DNA from: Seohaeicola zhoushanensis
GTDB taxonomy: Bacteria; Pseudomonadota; Alphaproteobacteria; Rhodobacterales; Rhodobacteraceae
NCBI RefSeq assembly: GCF_014656415.1
Contig: NZ_BNCJ01000001.1
Location: 289,771 to 353,770, forward strand
DNA length: 64,000 nt
Direction of reading: 5' to 3'
Each line of letters opens with the position of its first letter. Positions within the stretch are counted from its first letter, which is position 1. Below, in pieces: positions 1-9,762 of the stretch. The notes beneath the pieces were generated by a model. That model was given only the letters and a program-made list of their open reading frames with translations. It did no database searches and was not told where the DNA came from. A program made the position numbers and the translations under genes.

Positions 1-308
1 GTGTCGATGCCCGGCACGTAGACGCCCGGCTTGGCGACGACCACGGTGATCCCGGCACGCGCGTTCGGGGCGCCGCAGATGATCTGAAGTTCACCCTCGT
101 CGGTGGCCACCTTGCAGACCCGCAGCCGGTCGGCGTCGGGGTGCTGTTCGGCGTGCAGCACCTTGCCGATGGTGAAGTCCTTGAGCCGGTCCCCCGGATT
201 GGTCACTTCCTCGACCTCGAGGCCGAGATCGGTCAGCGTTTCGGCAATCTCGTCGACGCTCGCGTTGGTATCGAGATGCGTCTTCAGCCAGGAGAGGGTG
301 AATTTCAT
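1..308 (-). CDS. pheT: Phenylalanyl-tRNA synthetase beta subunit, N-terminal part
   Basis: The first 102 codons of the beta chain of phenylalanyl-tRNA synthetase, which with PheS charges tRNA-Phe in the cytoplasm. The reading frame starts at an ATG at 308 and runs off the left edge of the window. The opening residues ([13 protein letters not shown]) and the following EMAP/tRNA-binding-type fold with [10 protein letters not shown] and ICGAPNAR motifs at about residues 55-85 are characteristic of PheT. The full protein is normally near 800 residues, so only about one eighth is visible. The DUF2478 gene lies upstream on the same strand. Identification is firm; nothing can be said about the catalytic or B5 domains. 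Confidence 0.93.
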   Translation of the reverse strand, partial: MKFTLSWLKTHLDTNASVDEIAETLTDLGLEVEEVTNPGDRLKDFTIGKVLHAEQHPDADRLRVCKVATDEGELQIICGAPNARAGITVVVAKPGVYVPGID

Positions 309-388
309 CGGTTCGGCTTTCGCAGGGCAATTTCCGGTCGCGCTGGGAATGGCAAAGAATGGCCGTCAGCGCAAGGTATAGCCGATTT

Positions 389-904
389 TCAGGCCAAAAC
401 GGCGGCGCGGGTGCGCGCGAGCCAGTTGGTGAGGGCGGCCTCGTCGGGGGCGACTTCCTCGGCCAGATCGCCGGCGAAGTCGAGGAAGGCGGGGAGGTTG
501 GTCGGGTTCAGGCCGACCAGTACCGGGATGCCGAGCGCCGCGGCCTCGCCGATCACCGGGCGGAAGCCGCGCCCCTCGCATTCGTGCTTGCCGAACTTGT
601 TGACCAGCAGCAGGTCGGCGCCCTCGTCCAGCGCGGCCTGCACCAGGCCGACTGCGGTTTCCAGCGCCTCGGGGTCGAGACGGCAACCGCGCGCGCCGGG
701 TCCGAGCGATTGCGAGATGCGCAGGTCGGGGCCGGCGGGCAACACGCGGACGTCCATGTCGCAGGGGCGGTCGGGGCCGCAGTCGGAGTTGATCTGCACG
801 ACGCCGATGACCTTGAGGCCGGTGGCGGCGAGGCGTTCGGCCAGACCGGCGAGCAGCAGGTCGGTGCCGCCGCGTTTGCCTGCCATGGTGTATCCGATGC
901 TCAT
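389..904 (-). CDS. DUF2478 family protein
   Basis: A 171-residue cytoplasmic protein matching the DUF2478 family, common in Alphaproteobacteria and often found near molybdenum or molybdopterin genes; no biochemical role is established. The visible pattern is an N-terminal GYTMAGKRGGTD segment that resembles a degenerate P-loop, a Cys pair in CGPDRPCDMDV around residue 43, and a conserved VNKFGKHECEGRG block near residues 101-113. These are typical of the family and suggest a nucleotide-handling fold, but this is inference. It lies 80 bases upstream of pheT on the same strand and could share its transcript. No molybdenum gene is next to it here. Confidence 0.7.
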   Translation of the reverse strand: MSIGYTMAGKRGGTDLLLAGLAERLAATGLKVIGVVQINSDCGPDRPCDMDVRVLPAGPDLRISQSLGPGARGCRLDPEALETAVGLVQAALDEGADLLLVNKFGKHECEGRGFRPVIGEAAALGIPVLVGLNPTNLPAFLDFAGDLAEEVAPDEAALTNWLARTRAAVLA

Positions 905-980
905 GCCTCTGCGCCTCCGCTTCGCGAACCGCGCGAATGTAGCGGGTTTTGCCGATGCCGGGCAAGAGCGATGGGGGCGG

Positions 981-1184
981 TCAGGCGGGGCGCGAGGCGT
1001 CCAGCCCGCCTTCGAGGATGATGTCGAAGAGGTCGGTCAGGTATTGCACCGGGCGCGGGTCAGCCGGCTGGACTGACCGGCGGGGACAGGTGTGGCGCGC
1101 GGCGAGGCGGTATTCGTAGAGCGGTTCGCAACCGGCGGGCACGGCCTCGGCCAACATGAGGCGGGGGAGGGGTTGGTGCGACAT
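981..1184 (-). CDS. Small hypothetical protein
   Basis: A possible 67-residue protein starting at an ATG at 1184. It begins MSHQPLPRLML and contains a YLTDLFDIILEGGLD segment that could form a helix near the C-terminus. I do not recognise a family. It lies between the end of the beta-oxidation operon and the DUF2478 gene, on the same strand. A longer frame reaching 1262 exists but adds low-complexity residues. Support is limited to the reading frame and plausible composition; it could be spurious. Confidence 0.35.
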   Translation of the reverse strand: MSHQPLPRLMLAEAVPAGCEPLYEYRLAARHTCPRRSVQPADPRPVQYLTDLFDIILEGGLDASRPA

Positions 1185-1267
1185 GGCGGGGCTCCGAAGA
1201 AGCGGGGCGGTCGCCGGGGGCCTGATGTGCTGGGCCGTCCGGCGGCCTTTCCCGATCACCATAGCGC

Positions 1268-1296
1268 AACGGGGTTACCAACTCTGTAACCCCGTT
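1268..1296 (-). terminator. Perfect 11-bp inverted repeat after the acyl-CoA ligase gene
   Basis: Arms AACGGGGTTAC and GTAACCCCGTT flank a 7-base loop, starting 10 bases past the stop codon of the last gene of the beta-oxidation operon. The position fits a transcription terminator, but no T-run follows on the minus strand, so it may be a factor-dependent stop or a 3'-stabilising hairpin. Confidence 0.5.
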
Positions 1297-1305
1297 CACA
1301 ATGTC

Positions 1306-2805
1306 TCAGTCGGCGTCGAGCTGGTCTGCAAAGGCGTCGAGCAGCTTGTTCTTGAGGATCTTGCCCGTTGGCGCGGCGGGCAGGGTGGTGGCCACGATGA
1401 TCCGCGCGGGGCGCTTGTAGCCGGCAAGCCGCTGGGCGGCGAAGGCACGCAGGTCTTCCACCTCGGGCAGGTCGTCGGGTGCGGCCTGCACGAAGGCGAG
1501 CACCTCTTCGTCGCCCCCCTGGCGGCGGCCGATCACCGCGCATTGGATCACCTGCGGGTGATCGTTCAGCGCCGCTTCGACCTCGGGCGGGTAGACGTTG
1601 AAGCCGCCGTGGATGATGAGTTCCTTCGAGCGGCCGACGATGTGCAGGCGGCCCTGCTCGTCGATGCGGCCAAGGTCGCCGGTGCGCAGCCAGCCTTCGG
1701 GCGAGAGCGCCGCGGAGGTGGCTTCGGGGTTCTCGTAGTAGCCCTTCATGATATGCGGGCCGCGGGCGAGAACCTCGCCGACCCCCTCGCCGCCGCCGGT
1801 CACGGATTCGTCGATGGCCAGTTCGGTTCCGGGCAAGGCCGGTCCGCAGGAGGTGTCGGGATCGCCGAGCGTGCTTTGCGTCAGTGTCGCGCCTGCTGTC
1901 GTCTCGGTCATGCCGTAGCCGTTCTGCAGGGGCACGCCGTAGAAGGCCTCGGCCTTGCGCTTCCACGCCGGGTCGAGCGGGGCGGCGCCGGAGGACACAT
2001 AGCGCAGCCGGCTGTTCGGCAGTTCCTGGTGCCCTTGCTCCTTGGCATATTGCATCAGCATGGCGTGCATCTGCGGGACGCCAGAGAACAAGGTGATTCC
2101 GCCTTTTAGAGCCTGATACAGGCGGGAGGGGGAGAAGCGCGGCTCGAAGTGGATATGCGCGCCGGCGCAAAGGCCGGCAGTGGTGATCGAGGTCAGGCCG
2201 AAGACATGGCTGACCGGCAGGACGCCGTAGATCCGGTCATCTTCGGTCATCTGGCGCTGGCTGGCCGAAGTGCGGCCGCCGAAGAGCAGGTTGCCGTGGG
2301 TCAGCATGACGCCCTTGGGCATCCCCGTCGTGCCGGTGGTGTAGAGCAGCACCGCGACATCGGGCAGGTCGTCGGGAGTGCTCGGGTAGGGCGTCGCGAT
2401 GTGCATCGCGCCGAAGGCGCCGCTGATCGACCTGGCCCCCATGCGGTCGGCGTGGGCCGTCGCGTCGGGCGAGATGGAGGAGGTGAAGAGCACCGCAGCC
2501 GGCTGGGCATGGCCGAGAATGCGCTCGATCTCGCCCGCGGTCTGGCGTGCGTTGACGGGCAAGGCAATGGCACCCATGCGCGAGGCGGCAAAGAGCCCGG
2601 CCACGCCGGCGGCCGAGTTCTCGAGCAGGACGGCGACGCGGTCACCTGCCTGCACGCCGGCGTCGCGGAGTTCGGCGCTCAGCGCATCGCAGGCGGCTTC
2701 GAGTTGGGCATAGGTCCAATCGGCGCCGCCGGCGTCGCTGACGGCCCGCGCCTGCGGGCGCACCGCGATCTGGGCGGCGAGGTAGTCGTGCCAGCGCGCG
2801 GTCAT
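1306..2805 (-). CDS. AMP-forming acyl-CoA ligase (PimA-like)
   Basis: A 499-residue member of the ANL adenylating family that would activate a carboxylic acid to its CoA thioester with ATP. The P-loop-like motif YTTGTTGMPKGVM is at about residues 155-167, an adenylate-contact NGYGMTET motif follows in the middle, and the C-terminal domain carries the GRSKELIIHGG hinge and the PTGKILKNKL motif with the catalytic lysine. I chose the ATG at 2805 because it overlaps the upstream hydratase stop codon as ATGA; the frame stays open further upstream but that extension lies inside the hydratase gene. It is the last gene of the operon. Substrate is uncertain; the neighbours fit a dicarboxylic or medium/long-chain acid. 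Confidence 0.85.
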   Translation of the reverse strand: MTARWHDYLAAQIAVRPQARAVSDAGGADWTYAQLEAACDALSAELRDAGVQAGDRVAVLLENSAAGVAGLFAASRMGAIALPVNARQTAGEIERILGHAQPAAVLFTSSISPDATAHADRMGARSISGAFGAMHIATPYPSTPDDLPDVAVLLYTTGTTGMPKGVMLTHGNLLFGGRTSASQRQMTEDDRIYGVLPVSHVFGLTSITTAGLCAGAHIHFEPRFSPSRLYQALKGGITLFSGVPQMHAMLMQYAKEQGHQELPNSRLRYVSSGAAPLDPAWKRKAEAFYGVPLQNGYGMTETTAGATLTQSTLGDPDTSCGPALPGTELAIDESVTGGGEGVGEVLARGPHIMKGYYENPEATSAALSPEGWLRTGDLGRIDEQGRLHIVGRSKELIIHGGFNVYPPEVEAALNDHPQVIQCAVIGRRQGGDEEVLAFVQAAPDDLPEVEDLRAFAAQRLAGYKRPARIIVATTLPAAPTGKILKNKLLDAFADQLDAD

Positions 2806-3578
2806 AGGTTGAAATCGGGTTTGCGTTTTTCGAGGAAGGCGCTGATGCCCTCGCCCGCTTCGGCCCCGCCCTGGGCGCGGGCCATCGCGTCGCGTTCGCG
2901 GTCGAGCTGGGCAGCTTCCTCGGTGTCGTAGGCCTCGCTGACGAGGGTGCGGATCACCGACTGCGCCTCGCGCGGGCCGGCGGAGAGCGCGTCGGCGAGG
3001 GCATTGGCCTCGGCCTCGGTCTCGCCCTCGGGGACAACCGCGTTGACCACGCCCAGTTGCGCCATGCGTTCTGCGGTGACGGGACGGGCCAGCAGGCACA
3101 TCTCCATCGCCAGCGGGCGCGGCAGGGTGCGGGCGAAGGTGGCGGTGAGGCCGCCATCGGGCACGAGGCCCGCCTTGACGTAGGAGGCGGTGAACTTGGA
3201 CCCTGCTGCAGCGACGATCATGTCGCAGGCCAGCGCGACCGAGACCCCTGCCCCAGCGGCCCCGCCCTCGACTGCGGCGATCACCGGCACCGGGCAGGCG
3301 CGGATCGCGCGGATTATCCCGTGCAACCCGTCGATCTTGTCGCGGCGTTCCGGCTCGGTCAGCTTGCGGCGCTCGATCAGGGTGTTGAGATCGCCGCCGG
3401 CGCAGAAGAAGCCGCCCTCGGAGGTCAGGATCACCCCGCGGATGCGCTTTTCGGTGGCCTGCCAGGTCGCCTCGTTGATCGCGGCGTAAAGGTCAGGCGA
3501 GAGCGCGCCGCGCCGCGTGGGGTTCATGTTGACAACGACGAGCCGGTCGCCCCGGTCGTCGATACGGGCCAGAGTCAT
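2802..3578 (-). CDS. Enoyl-CoA hydratase/isomerase family protein
   Basis: A 258-residue crotonase-fold protein that would hydrate 2-enoyl-CoA or isomerise the double bond in beta-oxidation. The oxyanion-hole segments are visible as FFCAGGDLNTL around residues 56-66 and AVEGGAAGAGVSVALACD around 104-121. The second catalytic glutamate cannot be assigned with certainty. Length is normal for the family. It overlaps the ligase gene by 4 bases and the thioesterase gene upstream by 4 bases, which implies translational coupling. The operon's bifunctional enzyme already carries a crotonase domain, so this copy may serve a distinct intermediate such as an unsaturated or branched chain. Confidence 0.85.
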   Translation of the reverse strand: MTLARIDDRGDRLVVVNMNPTRRGALSPDLYAAINEATWQATEKRIRGVILTSEGGFFCAGGDLNTLIERRKLTEPERRDKIDGLHGIIRAIRACPVPVIAAVEGGAAGAGVSVALACDMIVAAAGSKFTASYVKAGLVPDGGLTATFARTLPRPLAMEMCLLARPVTAERMAQLGVVNAVVPEGETEAEANALADALSAGPREAQSVIRTLVSEAYDTEEAAQLDRERDAMARAQGGAEAGEGISAFLEKRKPDFNL

Positions 3579-4012
3579 GGTTTGGTCTCCTGGCGGACCG
3601 GCTTGTAGACGCCGGTGCTGGTGGCGATCAGGCGGCCCTGCTCGTCATGCAGTTCGCCCGAAATGAACATGGTGCGCTTGCCGCCGCCGGTCACGGTGCC
3701 AACGCCGGTAATCCGCCCGCGCGTCATCGGCGCCATGAATTGGACCGTGAAACTGACGCTGAGCATGGGGGGCAGAAGCACGGGATCGAACCGCATAGAG
3801 CCTGTTATTCCGCAGACACTGTCGAGCAGCGTTGCGATGATGCCGCCGTGCAGCACGTCGTGCCGGTTGGTGTGGTCGTCGGTCACATCGAGCCAGATGC
3901 GGGCCCGACCGTCCGGGTGGCCGGTGTCCGACACCCAGCCGATGAGCCGCTGGGTGCCGGTTTCACCGATCCGCAGTGTATTCGTCACGGCTTCAGGCTG
4001 CGCTGAGCTCAA
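3575..4012 (-). CDS. PaaI-type hotdog thioesterase
   Basis: A 145-residue single hotdog-domain protein of the PaaI/acyl-CoA thioesterase group. The characteristic HGGIIATLLDSVCG stretch at about residues 55-68 contains the HGG turn and the central-helix acidic residue used for hydrolysis. Such enzymes release acids from stalled acyl-CoA esters and so recycle CoA. The gene overlaps the next gene downstream by 4 bases and the acyl-CoA dehydrogenase upstream by 20 bases. The role as a relief valve for the pathway is inferred from family and context. Confidence 0.82.
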   Translation of the reverse strand: MSSAQPEAVTNTLRIGETGTQRLIGWVSDTGHPDGRARIWLDVTDDHTNRHDVLHGGIIATLLDSVCGITGSMRFDPVLLPPMLSVSFTVQFMAPMTRGRITGVGTVTGGGKRTMFISGELHDEQGRLIATSTGVYKPVRQETKP

Positions 4013-5126
4013 TGAACCGCTCCAGGTGATAGTCGGTGTCGCCGAAACGGTGGTCGGTCATCACGATCCGCTTGGCGATATGGGCGAGCTCGTATTCCTT
4101 GGTCATGGCGATGCCGCCATGCATCTGGATCGACTCCTCGGCCACCAGGCGGCCGACACGGCCGATCAGGTTGCGCATCGAGGCGCCGTGCAGGTCGCGC
4201 TCGGCGGGGTCGTCCTCGAGGTGGCCGGCGCCGTTGATGACCGCGGAACGGGCCTGTTCCATCTCGATCAGCAGGTCGGAATAGCGGTGCGCCAGCGCCT
4301 GGAAGGTGCCGATTGGGCGGCCGAACTGCTTGCGGGTCATCAGGTAGTCGCGGGTGAGTTCCACGGCCGTCTCCATCGCGCCCAGCGACTCGGCGGCCAG
4401 CGCGACGTTGGCGCGGGCGATGACGTCGGTGAGGGCGGCGAGGCCCTTGCCGGCGGTGCCCAGGCGGGCGCTGGCGGGGAGGGTCACGTTGTCGAGCGTC
4501 ACCTCGGCCGCATGGCCGCCCGCGAACATCGGGTAGCCGCGCAGGGTCAGGCCCGAGGTGCCCGCGGGCACGAGGAAGAGCGAGATGCCGTCGGCATCGG
4601 CTACATCGCCGCTTTCGCGGGCGGAGACGATCAGGTGATCGGCCGCCTCGGCGTTGACCACGACCGACTTGCGGCCGTTCAGCACGATCTGGCCGCCGGA
4701 CTCTTTGGCCGTGGTCTCGACCCGCGAGAGATCGTAGCGGGCCACCGGCTCGCCATGGGCCAGCGCCAGTTGCAGACCGCCGCCGATGAGGTCTTCGATC
4801 AGCGCCTGCTGTTCGTCGTTGCCCAGCGCCGCGATCAGGCCGCCGCCAAGGACAGCGGTGTCGAGGAAGGGTTCGACCACGCCGGCGCGGCCCAGTTCCT
4901 CGAACACGGTCGAGAGGTCGAAGCCCTTGCCACCGAAGCCGCCCTGTTCTTCGGTGAAGAGCGCGCCGATCACGCCGAGTTCGGCCAGTTCGGCCCAGAT
5001 TTCGGGCGAAAAGCCCTTGTCAGAGTCGATGATCGTGTTGCGGGTCTTGGTGTCGTATTTGTCGGAGAGATAGCGCCGCAGGGTGTCCTGCAGCATCTGC
5101 CGCTCTTCAGTCAGATTGAAGTTCAC
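3993..5126 (-). CDS. Acyl-CoA dehydrogenase, small-subunit type (PimD-like)
   Basis: A 377-residue flavoprotein of the acyl-CoA dehydrogenase superfamily, which introduces the 2,3 double bond into acyl-CoA with FAD. It opens with an N-terminal helical domain, has a poorly conserved middle domain, and ends with a C-terminal helical bundle containing RKQFGRPIGTFQALAHR and QMHGGIAMTKEYE, where the usual FAD and dimer contacts lie. The middle beta-domain lacks a clear substrate/FAD signature such as TEP-x-GSD, as is common in the non-standard partner of paired dehydrogenases. It follows the larger paralogue by 4 bases, and the pair resembles PimC/PimD of pimeloyl-CoA oxidation. Confidence 0.8.
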   Translation of the reverse strand: MNFNLTEERQMLQDTLRRYLSDKYDTKTRNTIIDSDKGFSPEIWAELAELGVIGALFTEEQGGFGGKGFDLSTVFEELGRAGVVEPFLDTAVLGGGLIAALGNDEQQALIEDLIGGGLQLALAHGEPVARYDLSRVETTAKESGGQIVLNGRKSVVVNAEAADHLIVSARESGDVADADGISLFLVPAGTSGLTLRGYPMFAGGHAAEVTLDNVTLPASARLGTAGKGLAALTDVIARANVALAAESLGAMETAVELTRDYLMTRKQFGRPIGTFQALAHRYSDLLIEMEQARSAVINGAGHLEDDPAERDLHGASMRNLIGRVGRLVAEESIQMHGGIAMTKEYELAHIAKRIVMTDHRFGDTDYHLERFIELSAA

Positions 5127-5130
5127 AGGC

Positions 5131-6321
5131 TTAGCCCCCCATCTTTACCTTGGCGATGATCCCGCGCTGGATCTCGTTCGAGCCGCCGAAGATCGACAGC
5201 TTGCGATTGTTGAAATAGGCCGACGATACCGGCCCCGCGTAATCCGGCCCGATCGGATCGTTGTCGCCCTCGACCGCTTCGGAGGGGAAGGGCATCGCAT
5301 AGGGACCGACCGCGCGGCGGGCGAGATCGTTGATCTCCTGACGGATGATCGTGCCCTTGACCTTCAGCATCGAACTTTCGACGCCCGGCGCCTGCCCGGC
5401 CTGCGCGCGCGAGATGATGCGCATGTTCGAGGTCGCCATCGCCATCAGGTCGATCTCGACCTTGGCGAGACGCGCGGCGAAATGCGGGTTCTGGATCAGC
5501 GGCTTGCCACTGGCCTGTTCGGCCTTGGCGATGCGCTTGACCGACTCGAGCCCGGCCTGGCTGAAGCCCACCCCGGCGATGCCGGTGCGTTCATGCGTCA
5601 GCAGATACTTGGCGTAAGTCCAGCCCTTGTTCTCTTCGCCCACCAGGTTCTCGACCGGGACCTTCACATCGGTGAACCAGACCTCGTTCACCTCGTGCAC
5701 GCCATCCAGCAGGATGATCGGGCGCACTTCGATGCCGGGGGTGTTCATGTCGATCAGGAGGAAAGAGATGCCTTCCTGCTGCTTGGCATCCGGGTCGGTG
5801 CGGACCAGGCAGAAGATCATATTGGCGTGCTGGCCCAGCGTGGTCCAGGTCTTCTGGCCGTTGACGATGTAGTGGTCGCCATCGCGGACCGCGCGGGTCT
5901 TGAGCGAGGCGAGGTCAGAGCCTGCACCGGGTTCCGAGTAACCCTGGCACCACCAGTCGTCACCGTTGAGGATGCGCGGCAGGTAATAGTCCTGCTGCTC
6001 TTTCGAGCCGAATTTCTGGAGCACGGGCGCGAGCATCGCGAGGCCGAAGGGCACGATGCGCGGCGCGCCGGCGCGGGCGCATTCCTCTTCGAAGATGTGC
6101 TTCTGCACGGCGTTCCACTCGGCCCCGCCGAATTTCTTCGGCCAGTTGGGGGCGAGCCAGCCCTTCTCGTTCAGGATCGCGTGCCAGCGTTCCATGTCGG
6201 CCTTGGTCAGGTCGCCGCGGCGCTTGACCTTGGCGGCGATCTCCTTTGGCAGTTTCTCGTCGAGGAAGGCACGCACTTCCTCGCGGAAGGCGATGTCTTC
6301 GGGGTTCCAGTTCAGGTCCAT
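5131..6321 (-). CDS. Acyl-CoA dehydrogenase, large-subunit type (PimC-like)
   Basis: A 396-residue acyl-CoA dehydrogenase with the canonical middle-domain motif GYSEPGAGSDLASL near residue 128-141 and GQKTWTTLGQHANM shortly after, both FAD/substrate contacts. The C-terminal FGGSNEIQRGIIAK motif is also typical. The start is the ATG at 6321 (MDLNWNPEDIAF); an upstream extension of the frame overlaps the thiolase gene and has no family match. It is 4 bases upstream of a second, divergent dehydrogenase, so a heteromeric enzyme as in PimCD is likely. The order hydratase/dehydrogenase, thiolase, large and small dehydrogenase, ligase supports dicarboxylate oxidation by analogy. Confidence 0.87.
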   Translation of the reverse strand: MDLNWNPEDIAFREEVRAFLDEKLPKEIAAKVKRRGDLTKADMERWHAILNEKGWLAPNWPKKFGGAEWNAVQKHIFEEECARAGAPRIVPFGLAMLAPVLQKFGSKEQQDYYLPRILNGDDWWCQGYSEPGAGSDLASLKTRAVRDGDHYIVNGQKTWTTLGQHANMIFCLVRTDPDAKQQEGISFLLIDMNTPGIEVRPIILLDGVHEVNEVWFTDVKVPVENLVGEENKGWTYAKYLLTHERTGIAGVGFSQAGLESVKRIAKAEQASGKPLIQNPHFAARLAKVEIDLMAMATSNMRIISRAQAGQAPGVESSMLKVKGTIIRQEINDLARRAVGPYAMPFPSEAVEGDNDPIGPDYAGPVSSAYFNNRKLSIFGGSNEIQRGIIAKVKMGG

Positions 6322-6334
6322 GATTTCGCTCCGT

Positions 6335-7507
6335 TCAGAAGATCTCGAAGAGGCCGGCGGCACCCATGCCACCGCCGACGCACATGGTGACGACGCCATA
6401 TTTCGCGCCGCGTGCGCGGCCTTCGCGCAGGATATGTCCGACCATCCGCGCCCCGGTCATGCCGAAGGGGTGGCCGATGGCGATCGAGCCGCCGTTGACG
6501 TTGCATTTCTCGTCGTCGATGCCCAGCCGGTCGCGGCAATACAGCGCCTGGCTGGCAAAGGCTTCGTTCAGCTCCCAGATGCCGATGTCATCGACCGTGA
6601 GGCCGTGACGTTCGAGCAGGCGGGGCACCGCGAAGACCGGGCCGATGCCCATTTCGTCGGGTTCGCAGCCGGCGACGGCAAAGCCCTTGAAGGCGCCCAT
6701 CGGTTCCAGCCCGCGCCGCGCGGCGTCTTCGGCCTCCATCAGCACGACCGCCGCCGCACCGTCGGAGAGCTGGCTAGCGTTGCCGGCGGTGACGAAGCCG
6801 CCTTCGCGCACGGGCGCGAGGCTTGCCAGGCCTTCAAGCGTAGTGGTCGGGCGGTTGCATTCGTCGCGATCGACGACAACTGCCTTTTTAGAGACTTCTC
6901 TGGTGGCCTTGTCCTGCACCGCCATGACGGTTTCCATCGGCGCGATCTCGTCGGCGAACTTGCCGGCCTGCTGCGCGAAGGCGATGCGCTGCTGGCTGCG
7001 CAGGCCGTATTCGTCCTGGGCCTCGCGGCTGATGCCGTACCGCTGGGCGACGATGTCGGCGGTCTCGATCATGGTCATGTAGACGGCGGGCTTGTGTTCC
7101 AGCAGCCAGTCCTCGGGGACGCGGCGTGCCTTGGGCTGGACCATCGAAATGCTCTCGATGCCGCCGGCGACCATCGGGCCGGCGCCTTCGGAGGTGATTT
7201 GCTGCGCGGCCAGCGCGATGGCGTTGAGGCCCGACGAGCAGAAACGGTTGACCGTCATGCCCGCCGCCGTCACCGGCAGGCCGCCGCGCAGGGCGATTTG
7301 GCGGGCGATGTTGCCGCCGGTCTCGCCTTCGGGGGTGCCACAGCCGAAGATGCAATCCTCGATCTCGCCGCCGTCGATGCCGGCGCGCTTGATGACCTCG
7401 CGGACGACATGGCCGCCCATCGTCGCCCCATGGGTCATGTTGAACGAGCCCCGGAACGACTTAGCGAGACCGGTGCGGGCCGCCGATACGATTACCGCCT
7501 GTTTCAA
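6335..7507 (-). CDS. Acetyl-CoA acyltransferase (thiolase)
   Basis: A 390-residue thiolase that cleaves 3-ketoacyl-CoA with CoA to release acetyl-CoA. The nucleophilic cysteine lies in [13 protein letters not shown] near residue 89. The C-terminal [11 protein letters not shown] motif carries the catalytic histidine near residue 349, and [14 protein letters not shown] carries the second cysteine near residue 379. All three catalytic elements are therefore intact. The gene overlaps the bifunctional enzyme upstream by 4 bases, which is the usual arrangement of a fadBA or pimFB pair. Length is standard for the family. Confidence 0.92.
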   Translation of the reverse strand: MKQAVIVSAARTGLAKSFRGSFNMTHGATMGGHVVREVIKRAGIDGGEIEDCIFGCGTPEGETGGNIARQIALRGGLPVTAAGMTVNRFCSSGLNAIALAAQQITSEGAGPMVAGGIESISMVQPKARRVPEDWLLEHKPAVYMTMIETADIVAQRYGISREAQDEYGLRSQQRIAFAQQAGKFADEIAPMETVMAVQDKATREVSKKAVVVDRDECNRPTTTLEGLASLAPVREGGFVTAGNASQLSDGAAAVVLMEAEDAARRGLEPMGAFKGFAVAGCEPDEMGIGPVFAVPRLLERHGLTVDDIGIWELNEAFASQALYCRDRLGIDDEKCNVNGGSIAIGHPFGMTGARMVGHILREGRARGAKYGVVTMCVGGGMGAAGLFEIF

Positions 7508-9600
7508 GACGCTGCCTCCCTGTTCATGTCATCGAAAGTGCGCCCTTCCTCCACCAGACGCTCGAGCAGCGGCGCGGGCTGCCAGAAGTAATCGTCTTCC
7601 CGAGCGAAGGTGCGGATATCCTCGAGCACCTTGTCCAGACCCTGCATGTCGGCCCATTTCATCGGCCCGCCGTGGTAACGCGGGAAGCCGTAGCCGGACA
7701 GGAACACCATGTCGATGTCGAGCGGGCGGCGGGCGATGCCCTCTTCCAGCACCTTGGCGCCCTCGTTGACCATCGCCGCCATGTAGCGGCGCACGATCTC
7801 GTCGTCGGAGAAGTCGCGCGAGGCAAGGCCGAGTTCGGCGCGTTCGGCCTCGATCAACTCCATCACCTCGGGGTTGGGGATGCCGGCGCGGCGGCCCGCC
7901 TCGTAGATGTAGTAGCCCCGTCCGGTCTTCTGGCCGTAGTGGCCCGCCTCGCAGAGCTTGTCGGCATAGGTCGGCACCCGTTCGCGCGGGTGGCGCGTGG
8001 GGGCGAGGCGCTTGCGGGTCATCCAGCCGATATCGAGGCCGGCGAGGTCGGAGACCGCGTAGGGGCCCATGGCAAAGCCGAAATCGGTCAGCGCCTTGTC
8101 GATCTGGAAGGGGCTGGCACCGTCCAGCACCATGTGCTCGGCCGCGGTGCGGTAGGTCTTGAGGATGCGGTTGCCGATGAAACCGTCGCAGACGCCGGCG
8201 CGCACCGAGATCTTGCCGAGCCGCTTGCCGAGGGCAAAGCCGGTGGCGACCACTTCGGGCGCGGTCTTGTCGGCCACGACCACTTCCAGCAGCTTCATGA
8301 TATGCGCGGGCGAGAAGAAGTGCAGGCCTATCACGTCCTGCGGCCGCTTGGTCACCGCCGCGATCTCGTCGATGTCGAGGTAGGAGGTATTGGTCGCCAG
8401 CACCGCGCCCGGCTTGCAGACGGCGTCGAGCCGGGTGAAGACCTGCTTCTTGACGTCCATCTGCTCGAACACGGCCTCGATCACCAGATCGACGTCGGAC
8501 AGCGCCTCGTAGTCGGTGGCCAGGGTCAGCGCCCTGGTCATCATCGCGTCGAAGGCGTCCTGGCCGAGACTGCCACGTTTCAGCGCGCCCGAGAGGTTGC
8601 CCTCGATCCGCTTGCGGGCGGCTTCGGCGGCTTCGGCACTCATTTCGAGGAGCACGACCGACAGGCCCGCGCCCAGCGCCGCGGTGGCGATGCCGGCGCC
8701 CATGGTGCCGCCGCCGATCACGCCGACCGACTTGACCTCGCGCGGGGTCACGCCGTCGAGTTCGGGGAGCTTGCCGACGGCACGCTCGGCGAAGAAGGCG
8801 TGGATCATGCCCTGGCGCTGCTTGGTGCCCATCAGCTCGGTGAACAGCCGGCGCTCTTCGGCCACGCCCTCGGCGAAGGGCCTTTCGCAGGCCGCTTGCA
8901 CCGCGCGCACGCCATAGGCCGGGGATAGCTGGCCGCGGCCCTTCTTGAGCGTCGCCTCGTAGGCGGCATCAAAATCGATCGGCGCGGGGGCCGGCAATTC
9001 GCTGACCGCGCGGCGGGGCGCGCCGCTGTCGAGCAGCTCGCGGACATAGGCCAGGCCGATCTCGCGCGGGTCGCCCTCGGCGATCTTGTCGATCACGCCG
9101 AGGTCCAGCGCCTCTTTCGCGCCGATCTGGCGGCCCGAGGTCACCAGGTCGATCGCCGCCTCGACGCCGGTGAGGCGGGGCAGGCGCTGGGTGCCGGTGG
9201 CGCCGGGGATCAGGCCGAGGTTCACCTCGGGCAGGCCCATGCGGGCCTTGGGCACCGCCACCCGGTAATGCGAGGAGAGCGCGATTTCGAGCCCACCGCC
9301 CAGCGCGGTGCCATGCATGGCCGAGACCACGATCAGCGGGCTGGATTCGATGCGGTTGCAGACATCGGGCAGGAAAGGTTCGCGCGGAGGCTTGCCGAAT
9401 TCGCGGATATCGGCGCCGGCAAAGTAGGTCGCCCCTTCGCCATAGATCAGAACCGCACGGACGCCGGCGTCAGCCTCGGCCCGTTCGATGCCCTGAACCA
9501 GCCCGACGCGGACGTCATAGCCCAGCGCGTTGACCGGCGGGTTCTGGGCCGCCAGAACGGCGATATCGCCAATGCGTTCGTATCCAATAGCGTCAGTCAC
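7504..9600 (-). CDS. Bifunctional enoyl-CoA hydratase / 3-hydroxyacyl-CoA dehydrogenase (PimF/FadJ-like)
   Basis: A 698-residue fusion of an N-terminal crotonase domain (about 1-200; [15 protein letters not shown] motif) and an NAD-binding 3-hydroxyacyl-CoA dehydrogenase (about 290-698). The Rossmann motif [14 protein letters not shown] and the catalytic-His segment [14 protein letters not shown] are visible. It catalyses the two middle steps of beta-oxidation. I chose a GTG start at 9600 because a GGAGG ribosome site sits 8 bases upstream and the crotonase domain begins at once; the frame continues upstream to 9762 but that part encodes non-homologous, Arg-rich residues. It is the first gene of the operon, following a 162-base regulatory gap. 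Confidence 0.9.
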   Translation of the reverse strand: MTDAIGYERIGDIAVLAAQNPPVNALGYDVRVGLVQGIERAEADAGVRAVLIYGEGATYFAGADIREFGKPPREPFLPDVCNRIESSPLIVVSAMHGTALGGGLEIALSSHYRVAVPKARMGLPEVNLGLIPGATGTQRLPRLTGVEAAIDLVTSGRQIGAKEALDLGVIDKIAEGDPREIGLAYVRELLDSGAPRRAVSELPAPAPIDFDAAYEATLKKGRGQLSPAYGVRAVQAACERPFAEGVAEERRLFTELMGTKQRQGMIHAFFAERAVGKLPELDGVTPREVKSVGVIGGGTMGAGIATAALGAGLSVVLLEMSAEAAEAARKRIEGNLSGALKRGSLGQDAFDAMMTRALTLATDYEALSDVDLVIEAVFEQMDVKKQVFTRLDAVCKPGAVLATNTSYLDIDEIAAVTKRPQDVIGLHFFSPAHIMKLLEVVVADKTAPEVVATGFALGKRLGKISVRAGVCDGFIGNRILKTYRTAAEHMVLDGASPFQIDKALTDFGFAMGPYAVSDLAGLDIGWMTRKRLAPTRHPRERVPTYADKLCEAGHYGQKTGRGYYIYEAGRRAGIPNPEVMELIEAERAELGLASRDFSDDEIVRRYMAAMVNEGAKVLEEGIARRPLDIDMVFLSGYGFPRYHGGPMKWADMQGLDKVLEDIRTFAREDDYFWQPAPLLERLVEEGRTFDDMNREAAS

Positions 9601-9709
9601 GCGAAAATCCTCCAATCCCGGCGCTGAGACTCCCCCCGGACGCCCTGGCCGCAAGCGTAGCGGGGCAACCCGGCAATACAAGAGCGTCCTTGCGCACGCC
9701 TTTCCATAG

Positions 9710-9746
9710 TGCGGAATGCTATTCCACAGAACTTTGCACAGTGCAA
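9710..9746 (-). promoter_or_regulatory. Two palindromes in the promoter region of the beta-oxidation operon
   Basis: TGCGGAAT-GCT-ATTCCACA (9710-9728, one mismatch) and the perfect palindrome TTGCAC-A-GTGCAA (9734-9746) lie between the GntR gene and the operon it precedes. On the minus strand TTGCAC with a 17-base spacer to AATAGC would give a plausible promoter overlapping both palindromes. Binding by the adjacent GntR/FCD regulator is inferred from position. Confidence 0.45.
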
Positions 9747-9762
9747 CAGGGGCTGACGGCAC

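Noticed and set aside
9601-9762. N-terminal extension of the bifunctional beta-oxidation enzyme
   Set aside because: The frame is open but the residues do not match the crotonase domain, and a good GGAGG site precedes the GTG at 9600. The stretch holds palindromes typical of a promoter.
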